Source: Zooshikella ganghwensis DSM 15267 (lineage in GTDB: Bacteria; Pseudomonadota; Gammaproteobacteria; Pseudomonadales; Zooshikellaceae). Taken from it: DNA of 64,000 nucleotides. The notes beneath the pieces are model-generated. The model was not told the DNA's origin, ran no database searches, and saw nothing but the letters and a program-made list of their open reading frames with translations. The translations under genes were made by a program, and so were the position numbers. This document shows, in pieces, positions 30,663 to 41,595 of the stretch. The number at the start of each line of letters is the position of its first letter. Within the stretch, counting starts at the first letter, position 1. The stretch is taken from contig NZ_AUAF01000003.1 in NCBI RefSeq assembly GCF_000428585.1, positions 44,424-108,423 on the forward strand, read 5' to 3'.

Positions 30663-32126
30663 TCAGTAATAAAGTTTGGCTTTCTTCACCGCTTCATAAG
30701 CATCTACCACACCAGCACCACACTCATCACAGTCAGTTTGTCTCGCAGTGCTTTTCAGGATTGAACGAACCGTACTGGGTTTAATTTTTGGATTAACCGC
30801 ATACATTAATGCTACCAATCCAGCCACATGGGGTGTCGCCATACTGGTGCCCTGATAGTAATCATAGTTATCACTTCCAGGATAAGACTGCCCAGCATTT
30901 AAAGTTGATAAAATGCCACCTTCAGGTCGCTTCTGCCAAGTGTATGTACCAGACCAGTAGTCATATTTCTTAACTTTGGTTTCACCACCGGGTGCCGCAA
31001 CGTCAACGTAGTCACCATAATTTGAGTAGTAAGAACGTTCGCCACTTTTGTTATTAGCCGCAACAGTAATAACACCAGAACAATTGGCAGGTGCTGCATT
31101 ACGACTAGTGATACGCACGCCTTCATTACCGGCAGCAACAACAACAGTGGTGCCTTTTTCAGTGATATCTTCAATTGCTTCCTGATACACACGGCTACAT
31201 GGCGCTTCACCACCTAAACTTAAATTTACAACTTGTGCTGGGTTTTTATTTGCAGGTACCCCATCAACTTGTAAACCTGCAGCCCAGCGCATACCTTCAA
31301 CAATATCACTGGTATAGCCCCCGCAGCGACCCAATACACGTACAGGCAGAATCTTACTCTTCCAAGCGACACCAGCGACACCAATACCATTATTACTTAC
31401 CGCTGCAATGGTTCCCGCAACATGAGTACCATGCCATGAACTGGTTTCATCTCTCGAAGGTACAGGTTGACCACTTGAGTAACCACACTCCCCTTGCCGG
31501 GTAAAATCTCCAGAATCAAGCGGATTATCATCTCGACCATCACCATCATTAGCGACAAACTCATCTGAAATAAAATCATAGCCAGGAACGATATTATCCA
31601 TTAAATCTTCGTGATAACGGATACCTGTATCGACAACAGCAACTACGACATCCTGACTACCTTGAGTAATTGACCAGGCATCAGGTAAATTCATACCGCC
31701 GGTAATTTCATCATTACTATGATAACTCCACTGTTCCGCATAACGAGGGTCATTTGGATGCGTTTGCTGAATTGTCATAATATAGTCAGGCTCAGCATAC
31801 TCTATACGGCTATCGTTGCCTAATGACGCAGCTATCGCCTCGACTTTTGCCACATCCATCTGCTCACCCAGCGTATAAATCACTTTATTATTATCTATTT
31901 TTTTAAGTTGGTTAAGCTTTTCTCCAGCAGCTGTTGCTAACATGCGAGGTTGCGCATTAACAGCCGGAGCAGACATTGGACCCATTGTTTTTTTTGAGGT
32001 GGATTGCTTATATTTAATAATTATGCGATTTGTCTTTGGTGCTATCCCTAACACTTCTTCAGCTAATACGCCCCCCGACAAACAGCCTACAGAAATAGAC
32101 ACAAAAGCACATAATGTTTTCGTCAT
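30663..32126 (-). CDS. Secreted subtilisin-like serine protease (S8)
   Basis: A 487-residue protein with a signal peptide (ending GGVLA) and a short propeptide (about 25-120) beginning NRIIIKYK, with a SRIEYAEPDY end that resembles the inhibitor I9 fold. The catalytic triad is complete: Asp166 in VVAVVDTGIRYHEDL, His232 in SSWHGTHVAGT and Ser428 in GTSMATPHVAG; the oxyanion Asn is in AAGNEG (334). Cysteines at CGG, APC, NCSG and DCDECG suggest disulfides. There is no C-terminal P-domain or PPC extension, so it is a minimal extracellular protease. AGGGG precedes the ATG. Confidence 0.94.
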   Translation of the reverse strand: MTKTLCAFVSISVGCLSGGVLAEEVLGIAPKTNRIIIKYKQSTSKKTMGPMSAPAVNAQPRMLATAAGEKLNQLKKIDNNKVIYTLGEQMDVAKVEAIAASLGNDSRIEYAEPDYIMTIQQTHPNDPRYAEQWSYHSNDEITGGMNLPDAWSITQGSQDVVVAVVDTGIRYHEDLMDNIVPGYDFISDEFVANDGDGRDDNPLDSGDFTRQGECGYSSGQPVPSRDETSSWHGTHVAGTIAAVSNNGIGVAGVAWKSKILPVRVLGRCGGYTSDIVEGMRWAAGLQVDGVPANKNPAQVVNLSLGGEAPCSRVYQEAIEDITEKGTTVVVAAGNEGVRITSRNAAPANCSGVITVAANNKSGERSYYSNYGDYVDVAAPGGETKVKKYDYWSGTYTWQKRPEGGILSTLNAGQSYPGSDNYDYYQGTSMATPHVAGLVALMYAVNPKIKPSTVRSILKSTARQTDCDECGAGVVDAYEAVKKAKLYY

Positions 32127-32915
32127 TGATAGCCCCTAATCACTCAGATAATAGTCAATCTATTTGTTTGATAGCTTCCTGCTACCTTTATATTTTTACC
32201 ACACTCCCTGCTTATTATTTTGCAGATATAATTATTAATTTATGGAATTTCTAACGCCCTTGAGGCAGTTCTTATTTAATAAAAGTAAACTTTTCCATGT
32301 TTACAGCTCCAATATATTACAATGAGATTCCTAAATGCAATATATTTTCCAATAAAAAAAATGACTCTTCGGATTAACCATGATTTTGCCTGTATATAGT
32401 GCCTCAATAGAACCGACGCACCAAAAAACAACACATCACACGACCGTAAAGTCTGTCACTGAAAAGCGCGAGTTTACCTATTAACATCAGTAAAAAAACA
32501 ACAACCTAATAGGACATACACTGCGCGTAAGTTGTGCGGAACTATTTAATTTATGACAAGGTGTTTTTTTCAGACCAAACTGGCCTAAGGCTAGAAAAAT
32601 CAACGCTCACCTAAAAATGGTATGGACACCATTGTTACTTAATTTTCCCATGGAGCGCTAGCCATAATTAGCAGTCTATTTTGGCAAGGAAAGCTAAACT
32701 CAAAGCAATTAATGCTAATTTATTAGCAAGAGGAACATCATAAATAGCGGGCTTTTTTAGTAAATACCTCACACAACAACAGTTGCCTAAATGATCTTCT
32801 CAATAAAAGAGAGTGTAAGTTCTGTAGGACAAATTAGTCACATTGACACTTACTTTGTATAGACAACTGCGCTGTTATTATTACAAAAATAAAGTTCAAA
32901 CCGAGAAGAATTTAA
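32127..32915. other. Intergenic region without recognisable features
   Basis: About 790 AT-rich bases between two leftward genes. I see no supported coding frame, RNA gene or strong hairpin. The subtilase promoter should lie at its left end. Confidence 0.4.
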
Positions 32916-33152
32916 TTAACATTCATTTTTGCGCTTAACCACAAATCGCTCTCCCTTGGGAGTTACTACCAACCAGCTGTGTCGATGAATCAGTGGCATG
33001 GTAAACCCATGTGAGCCTGACAACCGATCGACTAACGTGGCACCTGCAGGGCTATTGCTGGCTAAATGATCAATAAACTGCTTCCATCCCTGAAAAACAC
33101 CTTGATCACTGGTAATCATGGAATCCTTCGTGGTCAATGTTACTGTCTTCAT
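32916..33152 (-). CDS. Small protein of unknown function
   Basis: A 78-residue protein. I choose the ATG at 33152 because GAGG lies eight bases upstream; the longer frame from 33206 has no ribosome site. It begins MKTVTLTTKDSMITSDQGVF and contains FQGWKQFIDHLASNSPAG and a basic end VVTPKGERFVVKRKNEC. No signal peptide or membrane segment. Family not recognised. The 440 bases between it and cpdB show nothing else. Confidence 0.5.
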   Translation of the reverse strand: MKTVTLTTKDSMITSDQGVFQGWKQFIDHLASNSPAGATLVDRLSGSHGFTMPLIHRHSWLVVTPKGERFVVKRKNEC

Positions 33153-33592
33153 CGAATAACCTCTTACCCAAATAATCTGTCGTGTTCTAGTCCGCTCACC
33201 CGTCAAAGGTCAGAACTCCATTCCGACAAAGTACAGAGGAATATGCCTTTTCCAAGGGTACACCCAAACTGCAGGGTAAATAAGCGAGTGACTCGGTAGT
33301 GAAAGTATAGATGGCAAGCATTCACCTACCTTGTCCAACATCAAAAATGTAGACTGCAGCACCATATTAATTCTTCATTAAAGTCGTCTGATTAAAAGCA
33401 GTGACTATAAGCCGCTTGCTCCTTGCTTTTTTTTCTATGCCTATGGTTTGATAACGCTTCAAGACTACGTATGACAAAACGATTCAAAGCAAGGTGCAAA
33501 ACAACAACTCAGTTGACATCAGGTTGAATTACAACCATGTCATCTTTATCTGCAACCTACTTTGGATACAACCTTACTTAAGTGAGCACTAA

Positions 33593-35566
33593 ATGAGTAT
33601 TCATATTAAAGCTGTTATGTCTATTGTTGCGCTTACGATCAGTTCCAATAGCTTCAGTAGCACCCCAGACGCAACGATTAAGCTCCGCATCATTGAAACT
33701 ACCGATATTCATGCCAATTTAATGGACTTTGACTATTACAAAGGCAAACCCAGTCCAAAAATCGGCTTAACCCGAGCTGCAACACTGATTAAAGAAGCCC
33801 GTCAAGAAGTGAAAAACAGTGTTTTAGTGGATAATGGCGACCTGTTACAAGGCAGCCCCTTAGGAGACTATATTGCTTCAAGAGGATTAAAAAAAGGACA
33901 ACTACACCCTGCCTATAAAGCGATGAACCAACTACAATATGATGTCGGCAATATTGGTAATCATGAGTTTAACTATGGTCTTTCCTTCCTCCAAGAAAGC
34001 ATAAATGATGCAAAATTCCCCTATATTTGTGCCAATGCTTTTCACGATAATGGCAAAGGTCAGCCAGGCAAACCTTACTTCAAGCAGTACCTGATTAAAC
34101 CTACAACCGTTGTCGATAAAGCAGGAAAACAACATACGCTCAACATCGGTTACATCGGTTTTGTTCCCCCCCAAATTATGCTCTGGGATAAAAAAAATCT
34201 AACCGGTAACGTTGTCGCAACAGATATCAAAAAAACTGCAGAGACACTTATCCCTGAAATGAAACAAGCAGGGGCTGATATCATTATTGCAATCCCTCAC
34301 TCAGGTTTAAGTACAGAACCTTATACAGCCATGGCTGAAAACTCAGTGTATTACTTAACACAAGTATCAGGCATTGATGCTATTCTCTTTGGCCACGCAC
34401 ATGCTGTCTTTCCTTCAAAAGAGTTTAGCCGTATTCCAGGTGTCGATATTAAACAAGGCACCATTAATGGTATTCCTGCTGTAATGCCAGGACGTTGGGC
34501 AGATCATATTGGTATTGTTGATCTCACCTTAACGCAAAAAAATGAGCAGTGGCAGATCACCAGCAAACAAGGCTCAGTCCGAGGCATATTTAATGAAGAT
34601 AAAACAAAGCAAGTGATGCCTGATAAGCAATTAACCAAGCTACTTGCCGAAGATCATCAAGCAACTTTGAAGTTTGTGAATCAACCTATCGGGAAGTCCA
34701 GTGATGATATTTATAGTTACTTGGCTCTTTTACAAGATGACCCTTCTATTCAAATCGTCAATGATGCCCAAAAAGATTACGTTGAACGTTATATTCAAGG
34801 TGATCCCGACCTTGCCAATATCCCTGTGCTATCTGCTGCCGCACCTTTTAAAGTAGGTGGCCGTAAGAATGACCCCACCAACTTTACAGAAGTCGCCAAA
34901 GGCACTCTAACCTATCGTAATGCTGCCGACCTGTATCTTTATCCTAATACCCTGGTTGCACTTAAAGTCACAGGAAAGCATGTTAAAGCCTGGTTGGAGT
35001 GTGCAGCAGGCCAGTTCAATCAAATTAATCCTAACCAAACTACAGCACAACACCTGATTAACTGGGATAATTTCAGGACCTATAACTTTGATGTTATTGA
35101 TGGTGTACGTTACCAAATCGATGTAACACAACCCGCTAAATACGATTCAAGCTGTCAACTTAAAAATGCCAAAGCACAACGTATTTATAACCTAACCTAT
35201 CAAGGCAAACCGATCACCGACGATCAGCCTTTCCTTCTCGCAACCAACAACTACAGAGCTTATGGTGGTTCATTCCCTGGCACAGGAGAAGAGTTTATCG
35301 CATTTGCAGCCCCCGATGAAAATCGCCAGGTGCTCGCCAACTATATTCAGCAACAAACTAAATCAAAAGGTAAAGTAACACCCACAGCAGACAATAACTG
35401 GTCCTTTAAACCTATCAATAATAAAACTCCGTTAAAGATCCTGGTAGAGACATCTCCAGACCCTAAAGCGTCTACTTTTATCAAGCAACATAGCCAGTAC
35501 CCTATGAAACCTGTGGAGAAAGACGATATAGGCTTTGCAGTTTATGAAGTCACTCTGACCCAATAA
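33593..35566 (+). CDS. cpdB: 2',3'-cyclic-nucleotide 2'-phosphodiesterase / 3'-nucleotidase
   Basis: A 657-residue periplasmic enzyme that hydrolyses 2',3'-cyclic nucleotides and 3'-nucleotides to nucleosides, for nucleotide scavenging. A signal peptide covers about residues 1-23. The metallophosphoesterase domain has ETTDIHANL (Asp38, His40), [28 protein letters not shown] and GHAHAVFP, the full two-metal ligand set. The C-terminal 5'-nucleotidase substrate-binding domain includes [15 protein letters not shown]. Full family length. A single gene with its own AAGTGAG site. Confidence 0.95.
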   Translation: MSIHIKAVMSIVALTISSNSFSSTPDATIKLRIIETTDIHANLMDFDYYKGKPSPKIGLTRAATLIKEARQEVKNSVLVDNGDLLQGSPLGDYIASRGLKKGQLHPAYKAMNQLQYDVGNIGNHEFNYGLSFLQESINDAKFPYICANAFHDNGKGQPGKPYFKQYLIKPTTVVDKAGKQHTLNIGYIGFVPPQIMLWDKKNLTGNVVATDIKKTAETLIPEMKQAGADIIIAIPHSGLSTEPYTAMAENSVYYLTQVSGIDAILFGHAHAVFPSKEFSRIPGVDIKQGTINGIPAVMPGRWADHIGIVDLTLTQKNEQWQITSKQGSVRGIFNEDKTKQVMPDKQLTKLLAEDHQATLKFVNQPIGKSSDDIYSYLALLQDDPSIQIVNDAQKDYVERYIQGDPDLANIPVLSAAAPFKVGGRKNDPTNFTEVAKGTLTYRNAADLYLYPNTLVALKVTGKHVKAWLECAAGQFNQINPNQTTAQHLINWDNFRTYNFDVIDGVRYQIDVTQPAKYDSSCQLKNAKAQRIYNLTYQGKPITDDQPFLLATNNYRAYGGSFPGTGEEFIAFAAPDENRQVLANYIQQQTKSKGKVTPTADNNWSFKPINNKTPLKILVETSPDPKASTFIKQHSQYPMKPVEKDDIGFAVYEVTLTQ

Positions 35567-35631
35567 GCTTTTGACAACAGCTTACAATTTGTGGGATAAG
35601 GATATAAGTATGAAAAATAGAGGCTGCTTAA

Positions 35632-35720
35632 ATCCCACTGAACACGCTGTCAATCCTTCCCTGGAAGCTCGGCTGCCGCATCCTTGCGGCAGACGGTTCA
35701 GAGGAAATTAGCCAGCCTTT
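35632..35720 (-). repeat. Dispersed repeat family, inverted fragment outside the accessory region
   Basis: On the minus strand it reads AAAGGCTGGCTAAT, then CTGCCGCAAGGATGCGGCAG, then TTCCAGGGAAGGATTGACAG, matching the right half of the family. The GCCGC/GCGGC hairpin core is intact while the left half is missing. Confidence 0.8.
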
Positions 35721-36096
35721 ATTTTTCCTGCCACCATTAGGTAATTCAAGAGCCGTACTCATAACACACGTCCCCAAGAAACAACCTATAACCTGCCCTA
35801 CCTTTCCTTACCTTACTGAACAGCAAAGATTGAACTAAAGATTCTGCTTGTTGCACCGTCACTTATGATTTCTTAATGAAACTATCAATCAGTAGAAAAC
35901 TCTTTTAAGTCATCATCAGGCAAGCAGTCCACTTGCTGATACACTTAACAATAGTTAACTCATACAAAAACGATTAAACTACAGTAAAGTTCTTGAAGAT
36001 AAAATGTCACTACTTTTTAAAACACAGCATTAATGCCAAAAGCAGCCTATTCAGCAATTATTGAAATGGCTGAATTCAATTTTGCTGGGGGGTTAT

Positions 36097-36386
36097 ATGA
36101 AAAATAAAGAAGCACTTAAAACAAAAGATTTAACTTTAATTCGAATCTTTATCACCTTACTATTTTGCTCTTCAGCCAATAATAATGGCTTTAGGTATTA
36201 CTATAAGAATATAGTTATTTCAGCACTAGACTTTTTTATTGGACAAACTTAGCCTTATCAATTTTTGCAATAATCTTTCTAAACTATTGGCTTCTTTTAG
36301 CTATTACCACTTCATTATATATCATACTTAAAATATTGATAATGTTATTTTCAGACTTAAACATTGAAAGCAAACCTAACAAGTAG
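36097..36386 (+). pseudogene. Small multi-span membrane protein gene with a frameshift
   Basis: The ATG at 36097 follows GGGGGG and opens a frame (MKNKEALKTKDLTLIRIFIT...) that stops at 36252. One frame over, a coherent hydrophobic protein continues (FYWTNLALSIFAIIFLNYWL then LLAITTSLYIILKILIML) to a TAG at 36384-36386. The switch maps to a run of six T near 36228; seven would join the halves into a product of about 96 residues with two or three membrane helices. Either a real mutation or a homopolymer sequencing error. Family not recognised. The flanking gaps (35721-36096 and 36387-36624) show nothing else. Confidence 0.5.
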
Positions 36387-36624
36387 CAACCCCTAATTTT
36401 TAACTACCTTTCAACGTTTTCTTAACATTATGTCGCAGTTTTCATGTATTTAATGCTACCCTAACTGTAGTGCACTAAATTATTTTCATAGTAATCCCGC
36501 CAAAATAAATATTACGTTGCTTTGGCATGGAAATATTAAATCCGCAGTAATAGAGTTGATAAAAATGCTTTCAACGTCTGTTGCATTTTTAGGTTTGCTA
36601 ATGGTAGGCGGAGTCAGGATAAGG

Positions 36625-36669
36625 TGTTTAAAAAACAAGCCTACAGACAAATAGTACAGTAGGCTTGTT
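36625..36669 (-). terminator. Terminator of the collagenase gene
   Basis: AACAAGCCTAC (36634-36644) and GTAGGCTTGTT (36659-36669) form a perfect 11-pair stem, followed on the minus strand by a T-run. It lies 27 bases past the stop codon at 36696. Confidence 0.92.
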
Positions 36670-36695
36670 CTTTAAAGGTGAAGATAAGTGTTATG

Positions 36696-39416
36696 TTAGA
36701 ACCTGGCTTCTAACTTAACATCTTCATAAGGCGCTTTAGGTTCAATCAGCAAGTGATAATAACCAGAAGCAGGATTATTTATAATGATTTGCTCGGTATT
36801 ACCTGCCTGTGTTGAAGATTGTTCAAAAGACTCTGTCGTTGGCCAACCCTCTTTCGTCATGTACAAATCGACATTACCAGACCCACCTTGAGTGGAAACT
36901 GTCAGCTTGGCAGTATCAGCAGGTACATATATATAAAAATACTGACTGTAAGCACTGCTTAGCTGTTTAGGAGAGCAATTTGTCAGTTCATCATCTCGAT
37001 CGCTTTGGCGCTGCTTTTGACAGTTGTCTTGGCCTGGATCAGGTGTAGTAACAGCATCATTAAAGTTAACACTTAATTTAGCGCCACTAAACACTGATTT
37101 AGCAGATAATAAAATATGGTAATAATCATTTTTTTCAGGTGACTGAATGACTATTTGCTCTTCATTACCTTTTCCTGCTGAGTTGTAATCATAAGCATCT
37201 TGTGTCGGCCATCCTTCATTATTAACGTATAAATCAGCATCGCCAGTACCACCAGTAACAGAGAGCGTTAATTTATTGGCACAATCAGGTACTTGAACAA
37301 AATAATACTGCGCACCACCCGATAAATTAACCTTGGGCTGAGCACTGATCAATTCATCATCTCGATCAGTAGACTGCTTACCTACACAAGTACCGTTGTC
37401 GTCGCCGTCTCCGTTGTCATCTCCATCACCATTATCATCGCCGTCCCCATTGTCATCTCCATCGCCATTATCGTCTCCGTCCCCGTTGTCATCTCCATCG
37501 CCATTATCGTCTCCGTCCCCGTTGTCATCTCCATCGCCATTATCGTCTCCGTCCCCGTTGTCATCTCCATCGCCATTATCGTCTCCGTTATCGTCGCCAT
37601 CACCATTATCTTCCAGAGTATCAATCCAGCTGAAAAATTCTTCATCATAGCGAGAGCCGATACCTCCCATATGTTCTGTATATGCTGAATAATCTCCATT
37701 ACGGAAATAATTTAGCACTTGCACAATATCCGCAGAGTGTTTTACAAACATAAAGCGGGAAGCCAGGTATCCCCAATAATAAATACGGTCAGTGCCACTA
37801 TTATAATCATTTGAAAGTATTTCACTTAACCGGTAGGTTTTAGCTTTACCCAATTCAATTGCATGTGCGTTACTATTACGTTTATCCATATATTCAGCCA
37901 TACCCTCAATCCACCAGACGGTACGTGCTGAAATTGCATCATTAAAATCGCCGTACATATTAAAACGGCCATCTAAATAATGATTAAACTCATGGCGTAA
38001 ATTCCATACTTCGAAATTATTCGTTCCTACTTCTTCATAAGCAATAAAACGCGCCTGATTTCCTTTCTGGCTTGGATCTCCCTCCAGATACATTCCGCCA
38101 TTATCCGTACTGATATTAAATAAGAATCCCGCATAAGTTTGGTAATCTTCTCGGGTATGGAAAGCCACGACTTCTAGGCTATCATTATTATCATCTTTAA
38201 CTGGCTGGTAATTTGTTTTAAACTGGTCATGAAAATAAGTAGACTGTGCACTGAGTTCATTACAGCTTTTATCCATCTGTTTTGTGGTTGCTTGCTGAGC
38301 GCGAATAACAATATTTTGTTTCGCACACTCGTGGTATTGCTTAAATACCTGTTCTTCAACACGGCTTCTTAAATTACATACACCATACTCACTACAATTA
38401 CCATTATCGTAGTAATCAGCCATTTCCGCAGCACCCATCCAAATGGCGCCACCTTTTCCACCTAACTGATAACGCTGTAATAAACTGAGCACTGACTCCT
38501 TAGCTTGTTCTTTCAACTTACCATTGTACTGTAAAAAACGGCCTAACTCACGAGCAGCGTTAGGTAGCAAGTATGCATAATCTCCCCCAAGCATGTCATC
38601 ATTATTCGTTATGAATTGATACAAGCTATTTATGATGGCAGGGTTAGACTGAATATTCGTTTTAAAGTCTTCAAAATTATGTCCACGGAATAACACAGTG
38701 AATACACTGTTCAGTGCAGCTGCCATATGCCACTGCTCTTTATGTTTACTACCAAAATTAGTGAGTAATCGCGTTAGTGTTGGAATAAACTGTCCATTGA
38801 CTTCAGCACTATCAATTAAGGTAATAACCTCTCTCAAAACTTCTCCGTGTTCACGACTCACATCATCAAAGTGATTACTTTTAGTAAAATTTGAAATTGC
38901 CGTTTTCACTTTTTCCTTCAGAGCAGGGCTATAATCACCAATTTGATCCTGATTCCCCCATTGCTGATAATACCCGGCTCTTAAAAATAAAACTATTTGT
39001 AAGATTTTATCATTATTATTGCCATTATAATCTTCAGCTAAACCGGAAAAGCTATTTGCAACTGTTTGCATTTGTTTATCTTTAAATACATGCTGAGCAC
39101 TGCTTGCGGGTATACCAAACAAGTCGTAAATACAAGTAGGCTCTACAGAAAATATTTTATTAACAAGCGCTTTTCCTGTTAAATCAACAAAGCTTTGAGT
39201 ATCACATTTAGTGGTTGCCATAGCCTCAACCATGACTTTTTTATCATCAGCAATAGGTGGGCGAATATCGGGTGTTACTTTTTCAACTGGCGAGTGACTG
39301 TGGTTATGCATGCCAACATCACTATTATGTTGAGGTATGCTGGTAGGAGGGAGATCTATAGCATAAGAATTTAAGCAATAACTTGCTAAAGCAATACACA
39401 ATGAAAGCTTTTTCAT
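36696..39416 (-). CDS. Secreted M9-type collagenase with two PPC domains
   Basis: A 906-residue metalloprotease. Signal peptide at 1-19 (ending NSYA). A long helical activator region (about 60-400) precedes the peptidase domain. The zinc site is HEFNH (His475, Glu476, His479) with the downstream ligand Glu504 in WWIEGMAEYM, as in Vibrio/Clostridium collagenases. Residues about 602-675 form an acidic linker of repeated Asp/Gly/Asn hexads. Two pre-peptidase C-terminal (PPC) domains follow, each starting DRDDEL and containing GWPT and YYHLL-type strands; they usually mediate substrate binding or are removed on maturation. Probable role: degrading animal collagen. Single gene with its own terminator. 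Confidence 0.93.
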   Translation of the reverse strand: MKKLSLCIALASYCLNSYAIDLPPTSIPQHNSDVGMHNHSHSPVEKVTPDIRPPIADDKKVMVEAMATTKCDTQSFVDLTGKALVNKIFSVEPTCIYDLFGIPASSAQHVFKDKQMQTVANSFSGLAEDYNGNNNDKILQIVLFLRAGYYQQWGNQDQIGDYSPALKEKVKTAISNFTKSNHFDDVSREHGEVLREVITLIDSAEVNGQFIPTLTRLLTNFGSKHKEQWHMAAALNSVFTVLFRGHNFEDFKTNIQSNPAIINSLYQFITNNDDMLGGDYAYLLPNAARELGRFLQYNGKLKEQAKESVLSLLQRYQLGGKGGAIWMGAAEMADYYDNGNCSEYGVCNLRSRVEEQVFKQYHECAKQNIVIRAQQATTKQMDKSCNELSAQSTYFHDQFKTNYQPVKDDNNDSLEVVAFHTREDYQTYAGFLFNISTDNGGMYLEGDPSQKGNQARFIAYEEVGTNNFEVWNLRHEFNHYLDGRFNMYGDFNDAISARTVWWIEGMAEYMDKRNSNAHAIELGKAKTYRLSEILSNDYNSGTDRIYYWGYLASRFMFVKHSADIVQVLNYFRNGDYSAYTEHMGGIGSRYDEEFFSWIDTLEDNGDGDDNGDDNGDGDDNGDGDDNGDGDDNGDGDDNGDGDDNGDGDDNGDGDDNGDGDDNGDGDDNGDGDDNGTCVGKQSTDRDDELISAQPKVNLSGGAQYYFVQVPDCANKLTLSVTGGTGDADLYVNNEGWPTQDAYDYNSAGKGNEEQIVIQSPEKNDYYHILLSAKSVFSGAKLSVNFNDAVTTPDPGQDNCQKQRQSDRDDELTNCSPKQLSSAYSQYFYIYVPADTAKLTVSTQGGSGNVDLYMTKEGWPTTESFEQSSTQAGNTEQIIINNPASGYYHLLIEPKAPYEDVKLEARF
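37393..37612 (-). repeat. 36-bp coding minisatellite in the collagenase linker
   Basis: A 36-base unit, itself two 18-base halves that both encode Asp-Gly-Asp-Asp-Asn-Gly with alternating codons, is repeated about six times with near identity in the centre. Unit changes keep the reading frame, so linker length can vary between strains. Confidence 0.9.
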
Positions 39417-41058
39417 TACAGTGAACCTCTTTCGGCTTCGTGCTCTCTGTATAGTTGGAGAAATATGAATCAGAGAGTATTATGTTTTTAGAACGGTAAA
39501 CGCCAATGGATAAGCTATGCACTACTTTTTAGGCAATAACAATAAAAGATTAAGCACCTATAATAGGCACATAGCCAGCATTGGAAACCACACTTTATTA
39601 AAATCTCCCAACAAAAAGGAGAAAAAAATATAAAATACTTCAACGCAATTATTTTTTTAAAATCAACCCTGCAGTGCTTGTTAACACCAATATCAAACAA
39701 TAAATTTATCGTACATTTTCTCCTAACATATTAAACAAATACTATAACCCTCCTTGTCACATTGAATCTCCATCTTGTTTTCCCTAATAATTTATACCTT
39801 ACAAAGAAGGTATCACTAGCTTGAACCATACAATTCTAGCGTTTTCGCTGACAAAACACTTATGACCAGCGATGCGTAAAAAATAAAATAACGACCACAA
39901 TAATTGACCTTAGTCATTAAACTGCTGACCAACCATTCAAAACATACTCTTTGTTATACAATTTTCAAATACTGTATTTACCATATATAATTTTTTATCA
40001 AACTTGTTTGCGCTTAACAACACTATTACAAAATAATACTATTTAATACATCCGTCTTAATCAGACATGATTGTCGTATACTTTTCTCAAACATAAGCAA
40101 TCTATAGCATATATCCCCATAGCAAATAATTTTTTATCAAGCTAATTGAATCTGTTAAGACTAGTGCTAGTAACCACAATTATTTTTAACGTGCTCATGG
40201 CCGTTAAGTGACTGAGGTGGCATCTCGGCAAAGGTTACAAAGAGTAGTGAACAAAGGTGCACAATTTAAAACTCATCATCATTAGACTGTGGATAAACTT
40301 ATATTGAAGATGTATCAAGCATTAAAATTAACGACTTAAAGAGTATATACAGGCATATAAGGCAGAAATAGCATAAAACCTTGTTTTTCAGTTTTAGCTC
40401 AGCCCATACATTTAGAAATATCTTATATAAATTTACTGCACTCTATGAGACATCTCTCACAGAATACATCGCATTAAGTACAGCCTTCACTGCGGTTATA
40501 CACATCTAACACCACAACAATATGGACAGTACAAATAGTGTCTCCAGCCGTTAACCGCTGCTAGTGTTTTAGAATTTAGCAATAGAATCAAGATGTTTGC
40601 CAATATTATGCAAAAACTGTGATATAAATAATCTTCTTAATTCGCAATATACCTCACTCAAGCCTATTTAGCGGTTTATTGATATAAAAAAAACAATAAC
40701 TAATTTTTAAACATGCACAAACGTACTATTCTTTAATTGATAAAATCTTTCACCTCTGAAAGGATTGCTAAAGATCAGTCGTGAAATAAATAAATCGAAA
40801 GACGTAGTTTATACCCAATACGAAGGATTTTATTTTCAACAACAGTAGTTCGACGAAAGTTTCAAAGAAAAAAAAGACTGAATTAATAATATTGATTAAC
40901 TAGAAAAACATTTAGCTGTAACGTTTCAGCCATACATTATACTGTCATATTTGTGTACTTTTCATGAACTTACCTTCTGCCTAAACTCCACCTAAAATAA
41001 TAAGAAAGAAGACTGTTTTGTGCTGAATAGTTACCTATGATTCTTTATGGAGAATTAA
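39417..41058. other. Long gene-free region between collagenase and the T6SS
   Basis: About 1.6 kb of AT-rich sequence. I find no frame with a ribosome site, no RNA gene, no strong hairpin and no copy of the dispersed repeat. The collagenase promoter lies at the left edge and that of the SPOR gene at the right edge. Confidence 0.45.
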
Positions 41059-41106
41059 ATGAGCGTCAAAACCCAGCCCGGGGTACAGGAAACACATTAT
41101 GCTTAA
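41059..41106 (+). CDS. Possible 15-residue leader peptide overlapping the SPOR gene
   Basis: GGAG precedes an ATG at 41059 that encodes MSVKTQPGVQETHYA and stops at 41104-41106, overlapping the first codons of the next gene by eight bases in another frame. The spacing fits translational coupling, in which ribosomes ending here re-start on the ATG at 41099. It could be chance. Confidence 0.35.
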   Translation: MSVKTQPGVQETHYA

Positions 41107-41584
41107 GAAGACAGGCTTTATAATGCTTATTATTTTTTTTGGGGCTGTTATGTTTTTATTAGGTATTGTCAGTCCCAACAAAGTACGCCAGCCCATTTTA
41201 GCTCAACTCTCGCTACTTCCGGCGTGGCTTTCAATACCATCTCTTATGTCTAGCTCAGCTGACGCGTCACCAGCCAACGCATCACTCATACCCTATGAAA
41301 GCCTCTTAGTCACCAACCTGAAGGCTGATGCTGCTTCCTATACTCTGCAGGTTGGTTTGTTTCCTGCCAAACTTCAGGCTGACGCTATGGTAAAACGATT
41401 GCAACATTATGGTTATCAATCCAATATCGCCCGTGTCGTTGATAAATATGGTCTGCCTTGGGTATTGGTAACTACAGGCACATTTGACACTCAAGACAAT
41501 GCTAAAAATGCAGAGCTATCGCTGGTTATTGATCTTGGCTTAGCCCCAGAGCTGCCCATCCTAAAGTCTCCCCCTACTAGCTAG
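41099..41584 (+). CDS. SPOR-domain membrane protein
   Basis: A 161-residue protein with an N-terminal membrane anchor (GFIMLIIFFGAVMFLLGIV), a Ser/Ala/Pro-rich linker and a C-terminal SPOR domain (about 80-150: SYTLQVGLFPAKLQADAMVK, GLPWVLVTTGTFDTQDNA). SPOR domains bind denuded peptidoglycan glycans at division sites. The protein would sit in the inner membrane with the SPOR domain in the periplasm. It is the first of two genes that run toward tssA, convergent with the T6SS operon, so a link to that system is possible but unproven. Confidence 0.8.
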   Translation: MLKKTGFIMLIIFFGAVMFLLGIVSPNKVRQPILAQLSLLPAWLSIPSLMSSSADASPANASLIPYESLLVTNLKADAASYTLQVGLFPAKLQADAMVKRLQHYGYQSNIARVVDKYGLPWVLVTTGTFDTQDNAKNAELSLVIDLGLAPELPILKSPPTS

Positions 41585-41595
41585 GAGTACACTCA

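Noticed and set aside
37393..37612. Regular repeats that might suggest a CRISPR array
   Set aside because: Units are contiguous, with no unique spacers, and lie in frame inside the collagenase coding sequence.
37396..37650. Open frames rich in Ser-Pro-Leu or Met-Thr-Glu repeats overlapping the collagenase gene
   Set aside because: They are shadows of the 36-bp minisatellite in other frames.
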